Below, in pieces: positions 6,500-13,666 of a stretch of 18,161 bases of DNA. The stretch spans positions 1-18,161 of the forward strand of contig JAJRTI010000210.1 of the NCBI GenBank assembly GCA_024278415.1, read 5' to 3'. The translations under genes and the position numbers were made by a program. Each line of letters starts with the position of its first letter. Within the stretch, counting starts at the first letter, position 1. This stretch comes from Planctomycetota bacterium (GTDB lineage Bacteria > Planctomycetota > Brocadiia > JAJRTI01). The notes under the pieces are model-generated. The model did not search any database. It had not been told where the DNA came from and worked only from the letters and a program-made list of their open reading frames with translations.

Positions 6500-8284
6500 G
6501 TGTCCGACCTCAACGTCATCATTGCGACCGACTGCGGCAGCACCACGACCAAGGCGATCCTCATCGAGCGCCAGGGCGAGGAGTACCGGCAGACGTACCG
6601 CGGCGAGGCTCCCACCACAGTCGAAGCGCCCTTCGAAGACGTCACCCGCGGCGTGCTCAATGCCATCGCGGAGTTGGAGGATCTCTCTGGACGCAAGCTC
6701 CTTGAGGACGACCACATCATCACACCGGCCCAAGACGGGGCTGGGGCCGACGTGTACGTGTCAACCAGCAGCGCCGGCGGCGGCCTTCAGATGCTCGTGG
6801 CCGGGGTGGTGCAAAGCATGAGCGCGGAGAGCGCCCGCCGCGCCGCACTGGGCGCCGGCGCAATCGTCATGGACGCGATCGCGATCAATGACCGACGCCT
6901 TCCGCACGAAAAGATCGAACTCATCCGCCATCTTCGGCCGGACATGATCTTGCTCTCCGGCGGCACCGACGGCGGCACGGTCTCGCACGTGGTCGAGTTG
7001 GCCGAATACATTGCGGCCGCGCGCCCGCGGCCCCGCCTGGGCCACACCTTCCGGCTCCCGGTCATCTATGCCGGCAACAAGGCCGCACGCGACGAGGTCG
7101 CCCAGGCGCTTGCCGACAAGGCCGACCCCACCGTCACGGACAATATCCGGCCCACGTTGGAACGGGAGCACCTTCGGCCCGCTCGCGAGAAGATCCACGA
7201 CCTGTTCATGGAGCACGTGATGGCCCAAGCCCCGGGCTACCCCAAGCTCATGGACTGGGTCAGCGCGCCCATCATGCCCACGCCCAGCGCAGTGGGCAAC
7301 ATCATGCAGAGCGTGGCGAAGCAGCACGGCATCAATATCGTCGGCGTCGATATTGGCGGCGCGACCACGGACGTGTTCAGCGTGTTCGACGGCATGTTCA
7401 ACCGCAGCGTGAGCGCAAACCTCGGCATGAGCTACAGCGTCTCCAATGTGCTCGCCGAGGCCGGCTTGGCCAACATCATGCGCTGGGTGCCGTTCGACAT
7501 GGACGAGCGGGATCTGCACAACCGCATCAAGAACAAGATGATCCGGCCGACCACGATCCCCCACGTGTTGGAGGAACTCAAAATCGAGCAAGCCATCGCG
7601 CGGGAGGCGCTCCGCCTCGCGTTCCACCAACACAAGACACTCGCGGTCGGGCTCAAGGGCGTGCGGCAGGAGCGCACCATTGCCGACGCGTTCGACCAAG
7701 TCGCCACAGGGGAAAGCCTCATCGACATCCGCCGGCTCGACATGCTCATCGGCAGCGGCGGCGTCCTCTCCCATGCGCCGCGCCGCGAGCAAGCCGCGAT
7801 GATGTTGGTCGACGCGTTCCAGCCTGAAGGGGTGACGCGCCTCGCGGTGGACAGCATCTTCATGATGCCTCACCTCGGCGTCCTGGCGACCGTCCACGAG
7901 CAAGCCGCGACGCAGGTCTTCGAGAAAGACTGCATGGTCGTGCTCGGCGAGTGTATTGCCGCTTCCGGCGCGGCGAAGCCAGGCAAGCCGTGTTTGAGCT
8001 ACCACATCAAGCCCTCGCAGGCCGAAGCCATCGAGGGCGAATTAGCCTTCGGCGAGATCGCGCTTCACCCGCTGCAAGACGACGCCGGCGCCACGGTCGA
8101 CGTCTCGCCTGCGCGTGGCTTCGACATGGGCGAAGGCAAGGGGCAACCGCTCCACGCCACCGTCCACGGAGGCGTCGTGGGCGTCATCATCGACGCCCGC
8201 GGCAGGCCCCTCACGGTGCCCCAAACCGATCGCGCATCCGTGGTGGCCAACTGGGCCTCCGCTCTCGAGGCGTACCCCGCATGA
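6500..8284 (+). CDS. GlmL/MutL-family ASKHA ATPase (corrinoid-enzyme accessory protein)
   Basis: The 594-residue product belongs to the GlmL/MutL family, accessory ATPases named from the adenosylcobalamin-dependent glutamate mutase locus and often found beside corrinoid methyltransferases. ASKHA-fold signatures appear in order. The phosphate-1 loop ATDCGSTTTKA is at about residues 9-19. VSTSSAGGGLQML and LLSGGTDGG follow. The second phosphate loop VGVDIGGATTD is at 281-291, and the adenosine-binding LIGSGGVLSHAP is at 416-427. ATP-driven reactivation or assembly of a corrinoid enzyme is the likely role, by family inference. The GTG start at 6500 fits the conserved N-terminal strand, and a heptamer repeat ending in CCCCC precedes it with no Shine-Dalgarno. 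No mutase or corrinoid-binding subunit is in the window. Confidence 0.88.
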   Translation: MSDLNVIIATDCGSTTTKAILIERQGEEYRQTYRGEAPTTVEAPFEDVTRGVLNAIAELEDLSGRKLLEDDHIITPAQDGAGADVYVSTSSAGGGLQMLVAGVVQSMSAESARRAALGAGAIVMDAIAINDRRLPHEKIELIRHLRPDMILLSGGTDGGTVSHVVELAEYIAAARPRPRLGHTFRLPVIYAGNKAARDEVAQALADKADPTVTDNIRPTLEREHLRPAREKIHDLFMEHVMAQAPGYPKLMDWVSAPIMPTPSAVGNIMQSVAKQHGINIVGVDIGGATTDVFSVFDGMFNRSVSANLGMSYSVSNVLAEAGLANIMRWVPFDMDERDLHNRIKNKMIRPTTIPHVLEELKIEQAIAREALRLAFHQHKTLAVGLKGVRQERTIADAFDQVATGESLIDIRRLDMLIGSGGVLSHAPRREQAAMMLVDAFQPEGVTRLAVDSIFMMPHLGVLATVHEQAATQVFEKDCMVVLGECIAASGAAKPGKPCLSYHIKPSQAEAIEGELAFGEIALHPLQDDAGATVDVSPARGFDMGEGKGQPLHATVHGGVVGVIIDARGRPLTVPQTDRASVVANWASALEAYPA

Positions 8285-8300
8285 CGCACTTGCCCCCCCC

Positions 8301-8321
8301 ATCAACCATTAACCATCTCCG
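8301..8321 (+). repeat. short heptanucleotide repeat (AACCAT type), three units
   Basis: ATCAACC, ATTAACC and a degenerate ATCTCCG lie between a run of eight C (8293-8300) and the GTG start at 8325. The third unit is weak. I count it because of the identical period and identical position relative to the start. Confidence 0.6.
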
Positions 8322-8324
8322 CCC

Positions 8325-9452
8325 GTGCCACACGCCTACACACCCGGTTTGACTGTCGCCGAGCACACGACCATTCGCCGCGTGCGTCTGCTCCCACTCC
8401 AGGGCGAGGTTTTGAAGCAGGTCGGCGACGAGGTGAAGGCCAAGGACATCGTCGCGCGCACCGAATTGCCGGGCGATGTAGCCGCGGTCAACGTCGTCAA
8501 CCGCCTCAGCATCAGCCCTGCCCAACTCCAGAACTTTATGCTTAAGCATGAAGGCGATGCCGTCGCTGAGGGCGAGCCCATTGCAGAGAACAAGCCACTC
8601 ATCAAGTGGTTCAAGACCGCAGTCGAGTCGCCGATCACGGGCATGGTCGAAAGCATCTCCACTGTCACGGGCCAGGTCATGCTCCGCAAGCCGCCGCGGC
8701 CTGTCGAGGTGGATGCGTACGTCGACGGCCAGGTTGTGGAGGTGATGGAGAACGAAGGCGTCGTCGTTGAGACGATCGGCACCCTTGTGCAAGGCATCCT
8801 CGGCATCGGCGGCGAGTCGTATGGGGACATACGGGTGATCGTCGACTCGCCTCAAGACGTCCTCGACGCATCGGACGTGCCGCCCGACGGTCTCGACGGA
8901 AGGATCGTCGTGTGCGGATCACTCGTGACGATGGCCGCGCTCTCGGCGTTGCGCGAGCGCGGGGCTGCCGCGGTAATCGTGGGAGGCTTCGAGGCCCAAG
9001 ACCTCCAAGATCTCTTGGGCTACGACCTGGGCGTGGCTATCACGGGGAATGAGGACGTGGGGCTCACCCTCGTGATCACGGAAGGCTTCGGCCAGATCGG
9101 AATGGCGGAGCGCACCTTCGAACTGCTCAAGTCACGCGAAGGGCAGTTCGCGTCGGTCAACGGCGCAACCCAAATCCGTGCCGGTGTAATGCGGCCGGAA
9201 ATCGTGGCGCCAACGTCGGACCGCGGCCGCGCGGGGATCGCGGTGGAAGCTACGGATTCCGGCATCGACATCGGCAGCACCGTTCGCGTCATCCGCGTGC
9301 CCTACTTCGGCCGCCTGGGCAAGGTCGCTGAGCTGCCCGAACAGCCCGTCCAGATCGAGACCGGAGCGACCGTGCGCATTGCCATCGTGCAATTCGCCGA
9401 TGGCGCCAGAGCCGATGTGCCGCGCGCCAATCTTGAGGCAGTGAGGGCGTAG
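8325..9452 (+). CDS. GlmL-associated protein with barrel-sandwich-like and KOW-like segments
   Basis: The 375-residue product has no firm family name that I can give. The N-terminal third (about residues 15-140) alternates short strands with GD-x-V motifs (PLQGEVLKQVGDEVKAKD, then a SPITGMVESI stretch) and resembles a biotinyl/lipoyl-type barrel-sandwich hybrid. The middle contains an alpha/beta segment (GRIVVCGSLVTMAALSALRERG, then AAVIVGGF). The C-terminus has a KOW-like strand pair, VRVIRVPYFGRLGKVAELP (about 320-338), followed by a final small barrel. The gene follows the GlmL-like gene by 40 bases and is probably translated from the same transcript. Such architecture suggests a structural or partner role for the corrinoid system, but no catalytic motif is apparent. 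The start is GTG without a Shine-Dalgarno. Confidence 0.75.
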   Translation: MPHAYTPGLTVAEHTTIRRVRLLPLQGEVLKQVGDEVKAKDIVARTELPGDVAAVNVVNRLSISPAQLQNFMLKHEGDAVAEGEPIAENKPLIKWFKTAVESPITGMVESISTVTGQVMLRKPPRPVEVDAYVDGQVVEVMENEGVVVETIGTLVQGILGIGGESYGDIRVIVDSPQDVLDASDVPPDGLDGRIVVCGSLVTMAALSALRERGAAAVIVGGFEAQDLQDLLGYDLGVAITGNEDVGLTLVITEGFGQIGMAERTFELLKSREGQFASVNGATQIRAGVMRPEIVAPTSDRGRAGIAVEATDSGIDIGSTVRVIRVPYFGRLGKVAELPEQPVQIETGATVRIAIVQFADGARADVPRANLEAVRA

Positions 9453-9510
9453 CCCCGCATTTCGTCTTAATGACTTGACCATTCGGAACCGCGATGAAGA
9501 TCAACAAGTT

Positions 9511-9579
9511 GCCCGCCCGGAGCGGACGGCCTTCGCCGTCCGTCGGAACGCGAAGGCGTTCCGCTCCTGGCTTGCGGGC
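9511..9579 (+). repeat. REP-like double hairpin before the FAD-dependent oxidoreductase
   Basis: Two perfect hairpins sit side by side. CGGACGGC-CTTC-GCCGTCCG is at 9523-9542, and CGGAACGC-GAAG-GCGTTCCG is at 9544-9563. They are enclosed by GGAGC/GCTCC (9519-9523 with 9563-9567) and by GCCCGC/GCGGGC (9511-9516 with 9574-9579). The CGGAAYRC-xAAG-GYRTTCCG arm recurs at 11970-11989. Confidence 0.88.
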
Positions 9580-9603
9580 GAAACCCGCTTTGTGAACGAC
9601 CTC

Positions 9604-10809
9604 ATGGACTTCCAGAAAGACTACGACGTGGTCGTCGCCGGCGCGGGCATTGCCGGGGTGGCCGCGTCCATCGAGATCGCGCGATCGGGCATGAAGGCCG
9701 CGCTCGTGGAGAAGACGGTCCTTGTCGGCGGGCTCGCCACGACCGGCATCGTCAACATCTATCTGCCCATCTGCGACGGCTGCGGCAAGCAGGTCACATT
9801 TGGCTTGGCTGAGGAACTCCTCCACCTCTGCAACAAGTACGGCCCCGGCGACGTGCCGCCCAACTGGGAGGAGATCGACGGCGGCCGGGCAAAGGCGCGC
9901 TACCGACTCACGTTCTCGCCAGCCGCGTACATCCTCGCGCTCGACGAGGCGCTCGCCGCGGCGGGCGTGGACTTGTGGCTCGACACAGTCGTTTGCACGC
10001 CGATCATGAAGCGCGACCGCGTGGCCGGCGTCGAGGTCGAGAACAAGAGCGGCCGCGGCGCGTTGCACGCCAAGTGCGTCATTGACGCGACGGGCGACGC
10101 GGACGTGGCTCATCGCGCCGGCGCGGAATGCGCGCTTGGGGAGAACTGGGTGACCATTTGGGCGCTGGAGGCGAGCTTGGACGCAGCCAAGACAGCCGTG
10201 GAAGAAAACAACGGCGACTACCTGCTCTCCCGCGCCACGCTCGGAGGCGACAACGCGGGCCGCGGCAAACCCGATGGCAGCCGCATGTATACCGGCGTGA
10301 ACGGCAAGGACGTGTCCGAGTTCATCGTCGCCAGCCGCAAACTCCTTCGAGAACGCTACCAGGCCGCGCAGGCCGAGAATCCACAGACGGCCAGGCACAA
10401 CCTTTGGGCGCTCACGCTGCCCTCCATGGCGCAGTTCCGCACGACCCGTCGCATCGTCGGCCACACGACCATGGTCGACGGACAGCACGGCATTCACGTG
10501 GATGACTCCGTGGGGCTTGTGGCGGACTGGCGCAAGCCGGGGCACGTTTGGGAAGTTCCCTACGGCGCGCTCCTGCCCCAAACGGTCAAGGGCCTCCTCG
10601 CGGCGGGCCGGTGCATGGATTCCGATGCCGACGCGTGGGAGGTCATGCGCGTCATCCCGGCGGCCGCGCTCACCGGCCAGGTTGCCGGCATTGCTGCGAC
10701 GCTCTCCGTGCGCCACAACGCAACGCCAGACGCGCTCGCCGCGGCTGACGTCCAGCAAGAACTGAGGGACAAGGGCATTCCGCTCCATCTTGGCGACGTG
10801 GGGCTGTAG
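9604..10809 (+). CDS. FAD-dependent oxidoreductase (FAD_oxidored family)
   Basis: The 401-residue product begins with a Rossmann-type FAD-binding fold. VVVAGAGIAGVAAS has GxGxxG at residues 13-18, and the acidic end of the second strand is LVEK. GGLATTGIVN and a PICDGCGKQVTFG Cys-Gly-Cys segment follow, as in the PF12831-type family. IDATGDADVAHRAG is a further family landmark, and GRCMDSDADAWEVMRVIPAAALTGQVAG near the C-terminus closes the FAD site. Members usually oxidise or reduce a carbohydrate-like or unknown substrate, which cannot be read from sequence. The frame stays open upstream to 9475 only through the REP palindrome, so I start at the ATG at 9604. It lies between the GlmL-like and isomerase genes, suggesting membership of one catabolic locus. 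Confidence 0.85.
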   Translation: MDFQKDYDVVVAGAGIAGVAASIEIARSGMKAALVEKTVLVGGLATTGIVNIYLPICDGCGKQVTFGLAEELLHLCNKYGPGDVPPNWEEIDGGRAKARYRLTFSPAAYILALDEALAAAGVDLWLDTVVCTPIMKRDRVAGVEVENKSGRGALHAKCVIDATGDADVAHRAGAECALGENWVTIWALEASLDAAKTAVEENNGDYLLSRATLGGDNAGRGKPDGSRMYTGVNGKDVSEFIVASRKLLRERYQAAQAENPQTARHNLWALTLPSMAQFRTTRRIVGHTTMVDGQHGIHVDDSVGLVADWRKPGHVWEVPYGALLPQTVKGLLAAGRCMDSDADAWEVMRVIPAAALTGQVAGIAATLSVRHNATPDALAAADVQQELRDKGIPLHLGDVGL

Positions 10810-10817
10810 CGGCTCGC

Positions 10818-10887
10818 GGGGACGCGATGCGGAAGCCGCCGCAGGCGGATCGCATCGTGTCCCCAGGCCGGAACCTTTCGGAAGGTT
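10818..10887 (+). repeat. paired hairpins, REP or terminator, after the oxidoreductase gene
   Basis: GGGGACGCGATGCG (10818-10831) pairs with CGCATCGTGTCCCC (10851-10864) with one G-T wobble. Inside it a CCGCC/GGCGG stem spans 10836-10848. A second hairpin, AACCTT-TCGG-AAGGTT, follows at 10872-10887. The first stem begins only 8 bases after the stop codon, so it may also terminate transcription. Confidence 0.8.
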
Positions 10888-11002
10888 GCGAGCCTTCGGG
10901 AGGATGCAAAGCGGGCACACGACCCAAGGCCACGCAACGTCCGGCCGCCGCGCAGCGGATGTCCCCAGACAGACTAAGGGCGCCTCGAGCAGATCGAGCA
11001 CC

Positions 11003-11032
11003 TTGACCTGCCATCTCCAGTGGCGCTACAAT
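11003..11032 (+). promoter_or_regulatory. sigma70-like promoter before the first isomerase-like gene
   Basis: TTGACC (11003-11008) and TACAAT (11027-11032) are separated by 18 bases. The start codon lies 46 bases further on, with AGGAG at 11068-11072. This suggests that the gene at 11079 can be transcribed independently of the upstream oxidoreductase gene. Confidence 0.6.
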
Positions 11033-11078
11033 CTCGCGCCCTTGAGTCCCCGCACACTTCCCTCCACAGGAGTTTTTC

Positions 11079-11873
11079 ATGGCCGCCAAGTTCCAAATCG
11101 CTTGCCACGCCATTCAATGGAGCGGTGAACAGCACGAAAACCCGGAGCGCATCATCCAAGTCGTGGCCGGCGCCGGCTATGCGGGCATCGAAGGTCTGAA
11201 GGCCGAGACGGCCGACGACGTCGTGCGCCTTGCCAGCCTGTGCGCCAAGTACGGCCTCCATTGGGTCAACGCCGGGGGCCCTACACCAGAGGAGCGAGCG
11301 AAGTACAATGCTACGCTCGGCAACAAGTCCTGCGAAGTCCCGGCCGTAAAACGCAACGACTACGGCGGCCAGAACCCGACGGACGACGACTTCAAGCGCG
11401 CGGCCGAAGCGCTCATGGAGCCCTGCGCAGCAACAAAAGCTTACGGCCTCAAGCCCTTCCATCACGCGCACCTGAACACCATGATCGAGACCCCGGCCGA
11501 CGCGGAGAAGCTCATGGGGTATTGCCCTGATCTCTGGCTCCTCTACGATACCGGCCACATGCTCGCGGCCAACGCGAATCCCATGGACGTGTTCGACATC
11601 ATGCCCGACCGCATTGCGCACGTGCACCTCAAGGACACCACCGCTAAGGATCCGGCCACGTACAAGCGCTGGGAGTGCAAGTTTGGCGAAGACGCTTGGT
11701 TCGAGGAGCTGGGCAAGGGCAATCTTGGGTTTGACGGCGCGGCCATTCTCAGCAAGCTTGAAGACATCGGCTACGACCTCTGGGTCGCGGTCGAGCAAGA
11801 CCGGCCCACCCACCATTCGCCCGACGAGACCGCGTACGTCAATCGGGAGTGGTTCAGGAGCTTAGGCTACTAG
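11079..11873 (+). CDS. sugar phosphate isomerase/epimerase-like TIM barrel (AP_endonuc_2 family)
   Basis: The 264-residue product is a xylose-isomerase-like TIM barrel related to inosose dehydratase, hydroxypyruvate isomerase and similar proteins. Early strand motifs are GYAGIEGL and LHWVNAGG. FHHAHLNTMIET (about residues 127-138) supplies His and Glu ligands. YDTGHM (Asp157, His160), HVHLKDT (His183) and VAVEQD (Glu239) complete the usual metal-ligand set. Isomerisation or epimerisation of a sugar, or dehydration of an inositol derivative, is typical, but the substrate is unknown. A good AGGAG at 11068-11072 fixes the start. The gene has its own promoter-like sequence, and a 978-base non-coding region follows. 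Confidence 0.87.
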   Translation: MAAKFQIACHAIQWSGEQHENPERIIQVVAGAGYAGIEGLKAETADDVVRLASLCAKYGLHWVNAGGPTPEERAKYNATLGNKSCEVPAVKRNDYGGQNPTDDDFKRAAEALMEPCAATKAYGLKPFHHAHLNTMIETPADAEKLMGYCPDLWLLYDTGHMLAANANPMDVFDIMPDRIAHVHLKDTTAKDPATYKRWECKFGEDAWFEELGKGNLGFDGAAILSKLEDIGYDLWVAVEQDRPTHHSPDETAYVNREWFRSLGY

Positions 11874-11911
11874 TCGCCTCCAACGGCCAAGGACGTGGCA
11901 CATGAGTCGAA

Positions 11912-11989
11912 TTCCGCCGAGGCCTAGGGCGGAACGCCTCGCCTTCCGTGTCGCAGTTGAGGCACACGGCGGAATACAAAGGTATTCCG
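11912..11989 (+). repeat. REP-like hairpin cluster, first block of the 11874-12851 gap
   Basis: TTCCGCC (11912-11918) pairs with GGCGGAA (11928-11934). A degenerate CGGAA/TTCCG hairpin spans 11930-11948. CGGAATAC-AAAG-GTATTCCG is a perfect 8-bp stem at 11970-11989, with the same design as the hairpin at 9544-9563. The surrounding gap 11874-12851 holds no supportable gene. Confidence 0.8.
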
Positions 11990-12069
11990 CGCCAGCTTCT
12001 TGTTCTTTGTTGCAGTTCCTGACGGATAAGGCGCTACGCCGTACGGCGGGCCGCCCTCCCGCCCCCGCT

Positions 12070-12249
12070 GGGCTTGTCCCCAGTGGAGCGATGATTACCG
12101 ACTACCGCGGAACCAGCCACACCCCTGTCTCGCCTTTCCTTCCCGAATCTCGCTCGCTGAAGGCGAGCGAGATTCGGGAAGGAAAGGGAGGAGGGATGAC
12201 AGGGAGCCGCCCAGTAGTCGGCAGTCATCGCAACACGGGGACGAGCCCC
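12070..12249 (+). repeat. large nested palindrome with a perfect 25-bp stem
   Basis: The innermost stem is 25 perfect base pairs (12133-12157 with 12163-12187) around a TGAAG loop. It is enclosed by CCCTGTC/GACAGGG (12123-12129 with 12198-12204), then by a 16-base arm with one wobble and one mismatch (12090-12105 with 12214-12229), then by GGGCTTGTCCCC against GGGGACGAGCCC (12070-12081 with 12237-12248). The right outer arm is shared with the next element. A CGCCGTACGGCG palindrome also sits at 12037-12048. Confidence 0.9.
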
Positions 12250-12534
12250 AATGGCGCTGACTTAAGCCACGGCGTCCCGTAGGGACGACCGAAAATAGCC
12301 CAGCGCTTCAGCGCTGGGAGTGGCGCCGTGTACGGCAAATGGCCAGTCCCGTAGGGACGGCTGAACATCGTCGAATCGCCCATCTGAGGCCGTTCGCAGC
12401 GTTCAGTCGTCCCTACGGGACTACGGGCCATTCAGCGCTCCGCGTTCCCAGCACTGAAGTGCTGGGCTAGTTTCAATTGTCCCTGCGGGACAACAAAACC
12501 GCTTAAGTCCGCGCCATTGGGGACGAGCCCCGTG
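12234..12534 (+). repeat. BIME/MITE-like composite inverted repeat, about 300 bp
   Basis: Outer inverted repeats of 34 bases (12234-12267 and 12501-12534) differ mainly in a central five-base block. Each arm holds the same series in mirror order. GTCCCGTAGGGAC is at 12274-12286 and 12346-12358, with counterparts GTCCCTACGGGAC at 12409-12421 and GTCCCTGCGGGAC at 12479-12491. CCCAGCGC-TTCA-GCGCTGGG is at 12299-12318, with CCCAGCAC-TGAA-GTGCTGGG at 12447-12466. The axis of symmetry is near 12383. No transposase is present. It looks like a non-autonomous REP doublet. Confidence 0.88.
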
Positions 12535-12551
12535 CTGGCGTTCAGCGGCAC

Positions 12552-12590
12552 CGACAACACATTGTCGTTTGAGAGCCGATAAGCGACTAC
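12552..12590 (+). repeat. 39-base direct repeat, copy 1
   Basis: It begins CGACAACACATTGTCG and ends AGAGCCGATAAGCGACTAC. It is identical at 36 of 39 positions to the copy at 12706-12744. Confidence 0.88.
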
Positions 12591-12601
12591 GCTTGGGCCA
12601 C

Positions 12602-12679
12602 TTGTAGTAGGGCGATTTATCGCCCGTCTGCCTTGTGAGGGCAAGGACGTTCGACGGGCAATGAATTGCCCTACTACAA
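12602..12679 (+). repeat. three-armed cruciform-like palindrome between the direct repeats
   Basis: TTGTAGTAGGGC (12602-12613) is perfectly complementary to GCCCTACTACAA (12668-12679). Inside are three hairpins: GGGCGA-TTTA-TCGCCC (12610-12625), CCTTG/CAAGG (12631-12646) and GGGCAA-TGAA-TTGCCC (12656-12671). The outer stem shares a few bases with the flanking hairpins, so these are alternative folds. Confidence 0.88.
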
Positions 12680-12705
12680 ACCACGTCGCCTCGCGCCGCA
12701 CACAT

Positions 12706-12744
12706 CGACAACATGTTGTCGTTCGAGAGCCGATAAGCGACTAC
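12706..12744 (+). repeat. 39-base direct repeat, copy 2
   Basis: It starts with the perfect 16-base palindrome CGACAACATGTTGTCG and matches the copy at 12552-12590 at 36 of 39 positions. The two copies are 154 bases apart and bracket the three-armed palindrome. Confidence 0.88.
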
Positions 12745-12784
12745 ACCTGCGACGCCTGTAGCCACTGTAGGCACGCGTTCGTTG

Positions 12785-12813
12785 TTGAGCCCAAGCACGC
12801 CGCCTGGTAGCAT
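12785..12813 (+). promoter_or_regulatory. possible extended -10 promoter before the methyltransferase gene
   Basis: TTGAGC (12785-12790) is followed after 17 bases by TAGCAT (12808-12813), which is preceded by TGG. A start near 12820 would give a leader of about 30 bases with AGGAG at 12842-12846. The -10 is imperfect. Confidence 0.45.
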
Positions 12814-12851
12814 TTCCGCCTTTCCCTTTCGCACTCTCAACAGGAGACCCT

Positions 12852-13651
12852 ATGTTCACCATCATCGGCGAGCGCATCAACATGACGCGCAAGCGCATCA
12901 AGACAGAAGTTTGGAACCGTAACGCGGACTACATCACCGAGCAAGTGCGGCGCCAGGAGGCCTCGGGCGCGACGCACATCGACGCCAACGCCGGCGGCGA
13001 CCGTCCAAGGAAGTTGACGACATGATCTGGCTTGTGGGCGTCGTGTCAGCCGCGACGGAGCTGCCCATCTCGTTCGACTCGACGAACCCGGACGCGCTCA
13101 AGGCCGGCCTCGATCTCTGCAACCGGCCGGGCACGATTGTCAACTCGATCACCGCGGAGCAAGAGCGCGTCAATAACACGCTGCCCCTCGTGGCCGAGTA
13201 CAACACGGGCGTCGTCGCACTGACCATGAACGACGCGGGCATGCCGGAGGACGTGGATGGACGCGTGGCCATCACCCGCGACTTGGTGAAGCTCTGCGCG
13301 GACGCGGGCGTGTCGACCGATCGCATGTACGTGGACCACTTGGTCCGGCCGGCGTCAACGAACCCGGGCCAGGCTGCGTTCATCCTCGAAGCCATCCGCC
13401 AGACCAAGGCCGAGTTCCCCGACATCCATATCTGCCTCGGCTTGTCCAACATCTCGTTCGGCCTGCCCACGCGCAACAACCTGAACAAGGCGTTCCTCGC
13501 CATGCTCATCGCGGCCGGTGCGGACGGCGCGATCATCGACCCCGGCGAAGAAGGCATGATGGCCACGCTCTACGCGTCGCGCGCGGTCATCGGCCTCGAC
13601 GACTTCTGCATGGATTACGTCACGGCTTCCCGTGAAGGGAAGCTCACCTAG
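12852..13651 (+). CDS. pterin-binding methyltransferase (AcsE/MtrH-like), frameshifted
   Basis: The encoded protein resembles methyltetrahydrofolate:corrinoid methyltransferases of the dihydropteroate-synthase fold. GERIN (residues 6-10), HIDANAGGD (42-50), DSTN (76-79), NSI (98-100), LTMND (124-128), VDHLV (161-165) and GLSN (197-200) appear in order. Asp76, Asn98, Asp162 and Asn200 match the pterin contacts described for AcsE. The frame breaks after GGD near 13002. The initial frame gives RPRKLTT and stops, while adding one C restores PSKEVDDM and a continuous 266-residue protein. The downstream frame is open from about 13002, with its first in-frame ATG at 13022. AGGAG at 12842-12846 supports the start. 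It is either a sequencing error or a recent inactivation. The next gene begins 15 bases after the stop. Confidence 0.85.
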
Positions 13652-13666
13652 CTGGCCTTCAATGCC

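Noticed and set aside
9473..9501. Promoter starting with TTGACC before the oxidoreductase gene
   Set aside because: No acceptable -10 hexamer occurs at 16-18 bases spacing.
9475..9603. Longer N-terminus for the FAD oxidoreductase
   Set aside because: The extension is encoded by a REP palindrome, and the Rossmann fold begins right after the ATG at 9604.
12234..12534. Complete insertion sequence
   Set aside because: There are inverted ends but no transposase frame of any length inside.
12552..12744. CRISPR array
   Set aside because: There are only two copies, with 115 bases between them that are themselves a large palindrome. No cas genes are present.
11902..12840. Protein-coding genes in the large gap on either strand
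   Set aside because: All open frames here run through palindromes, lack ribosome-binding sites and recognisable motifs, and mirror one another.
12990..13025. Programmed frameshift in the methyltransferase gene
   Set aside because: There is no slippery heptamer, and no functional reason for a shift after the first third of a single-domain enzyme.
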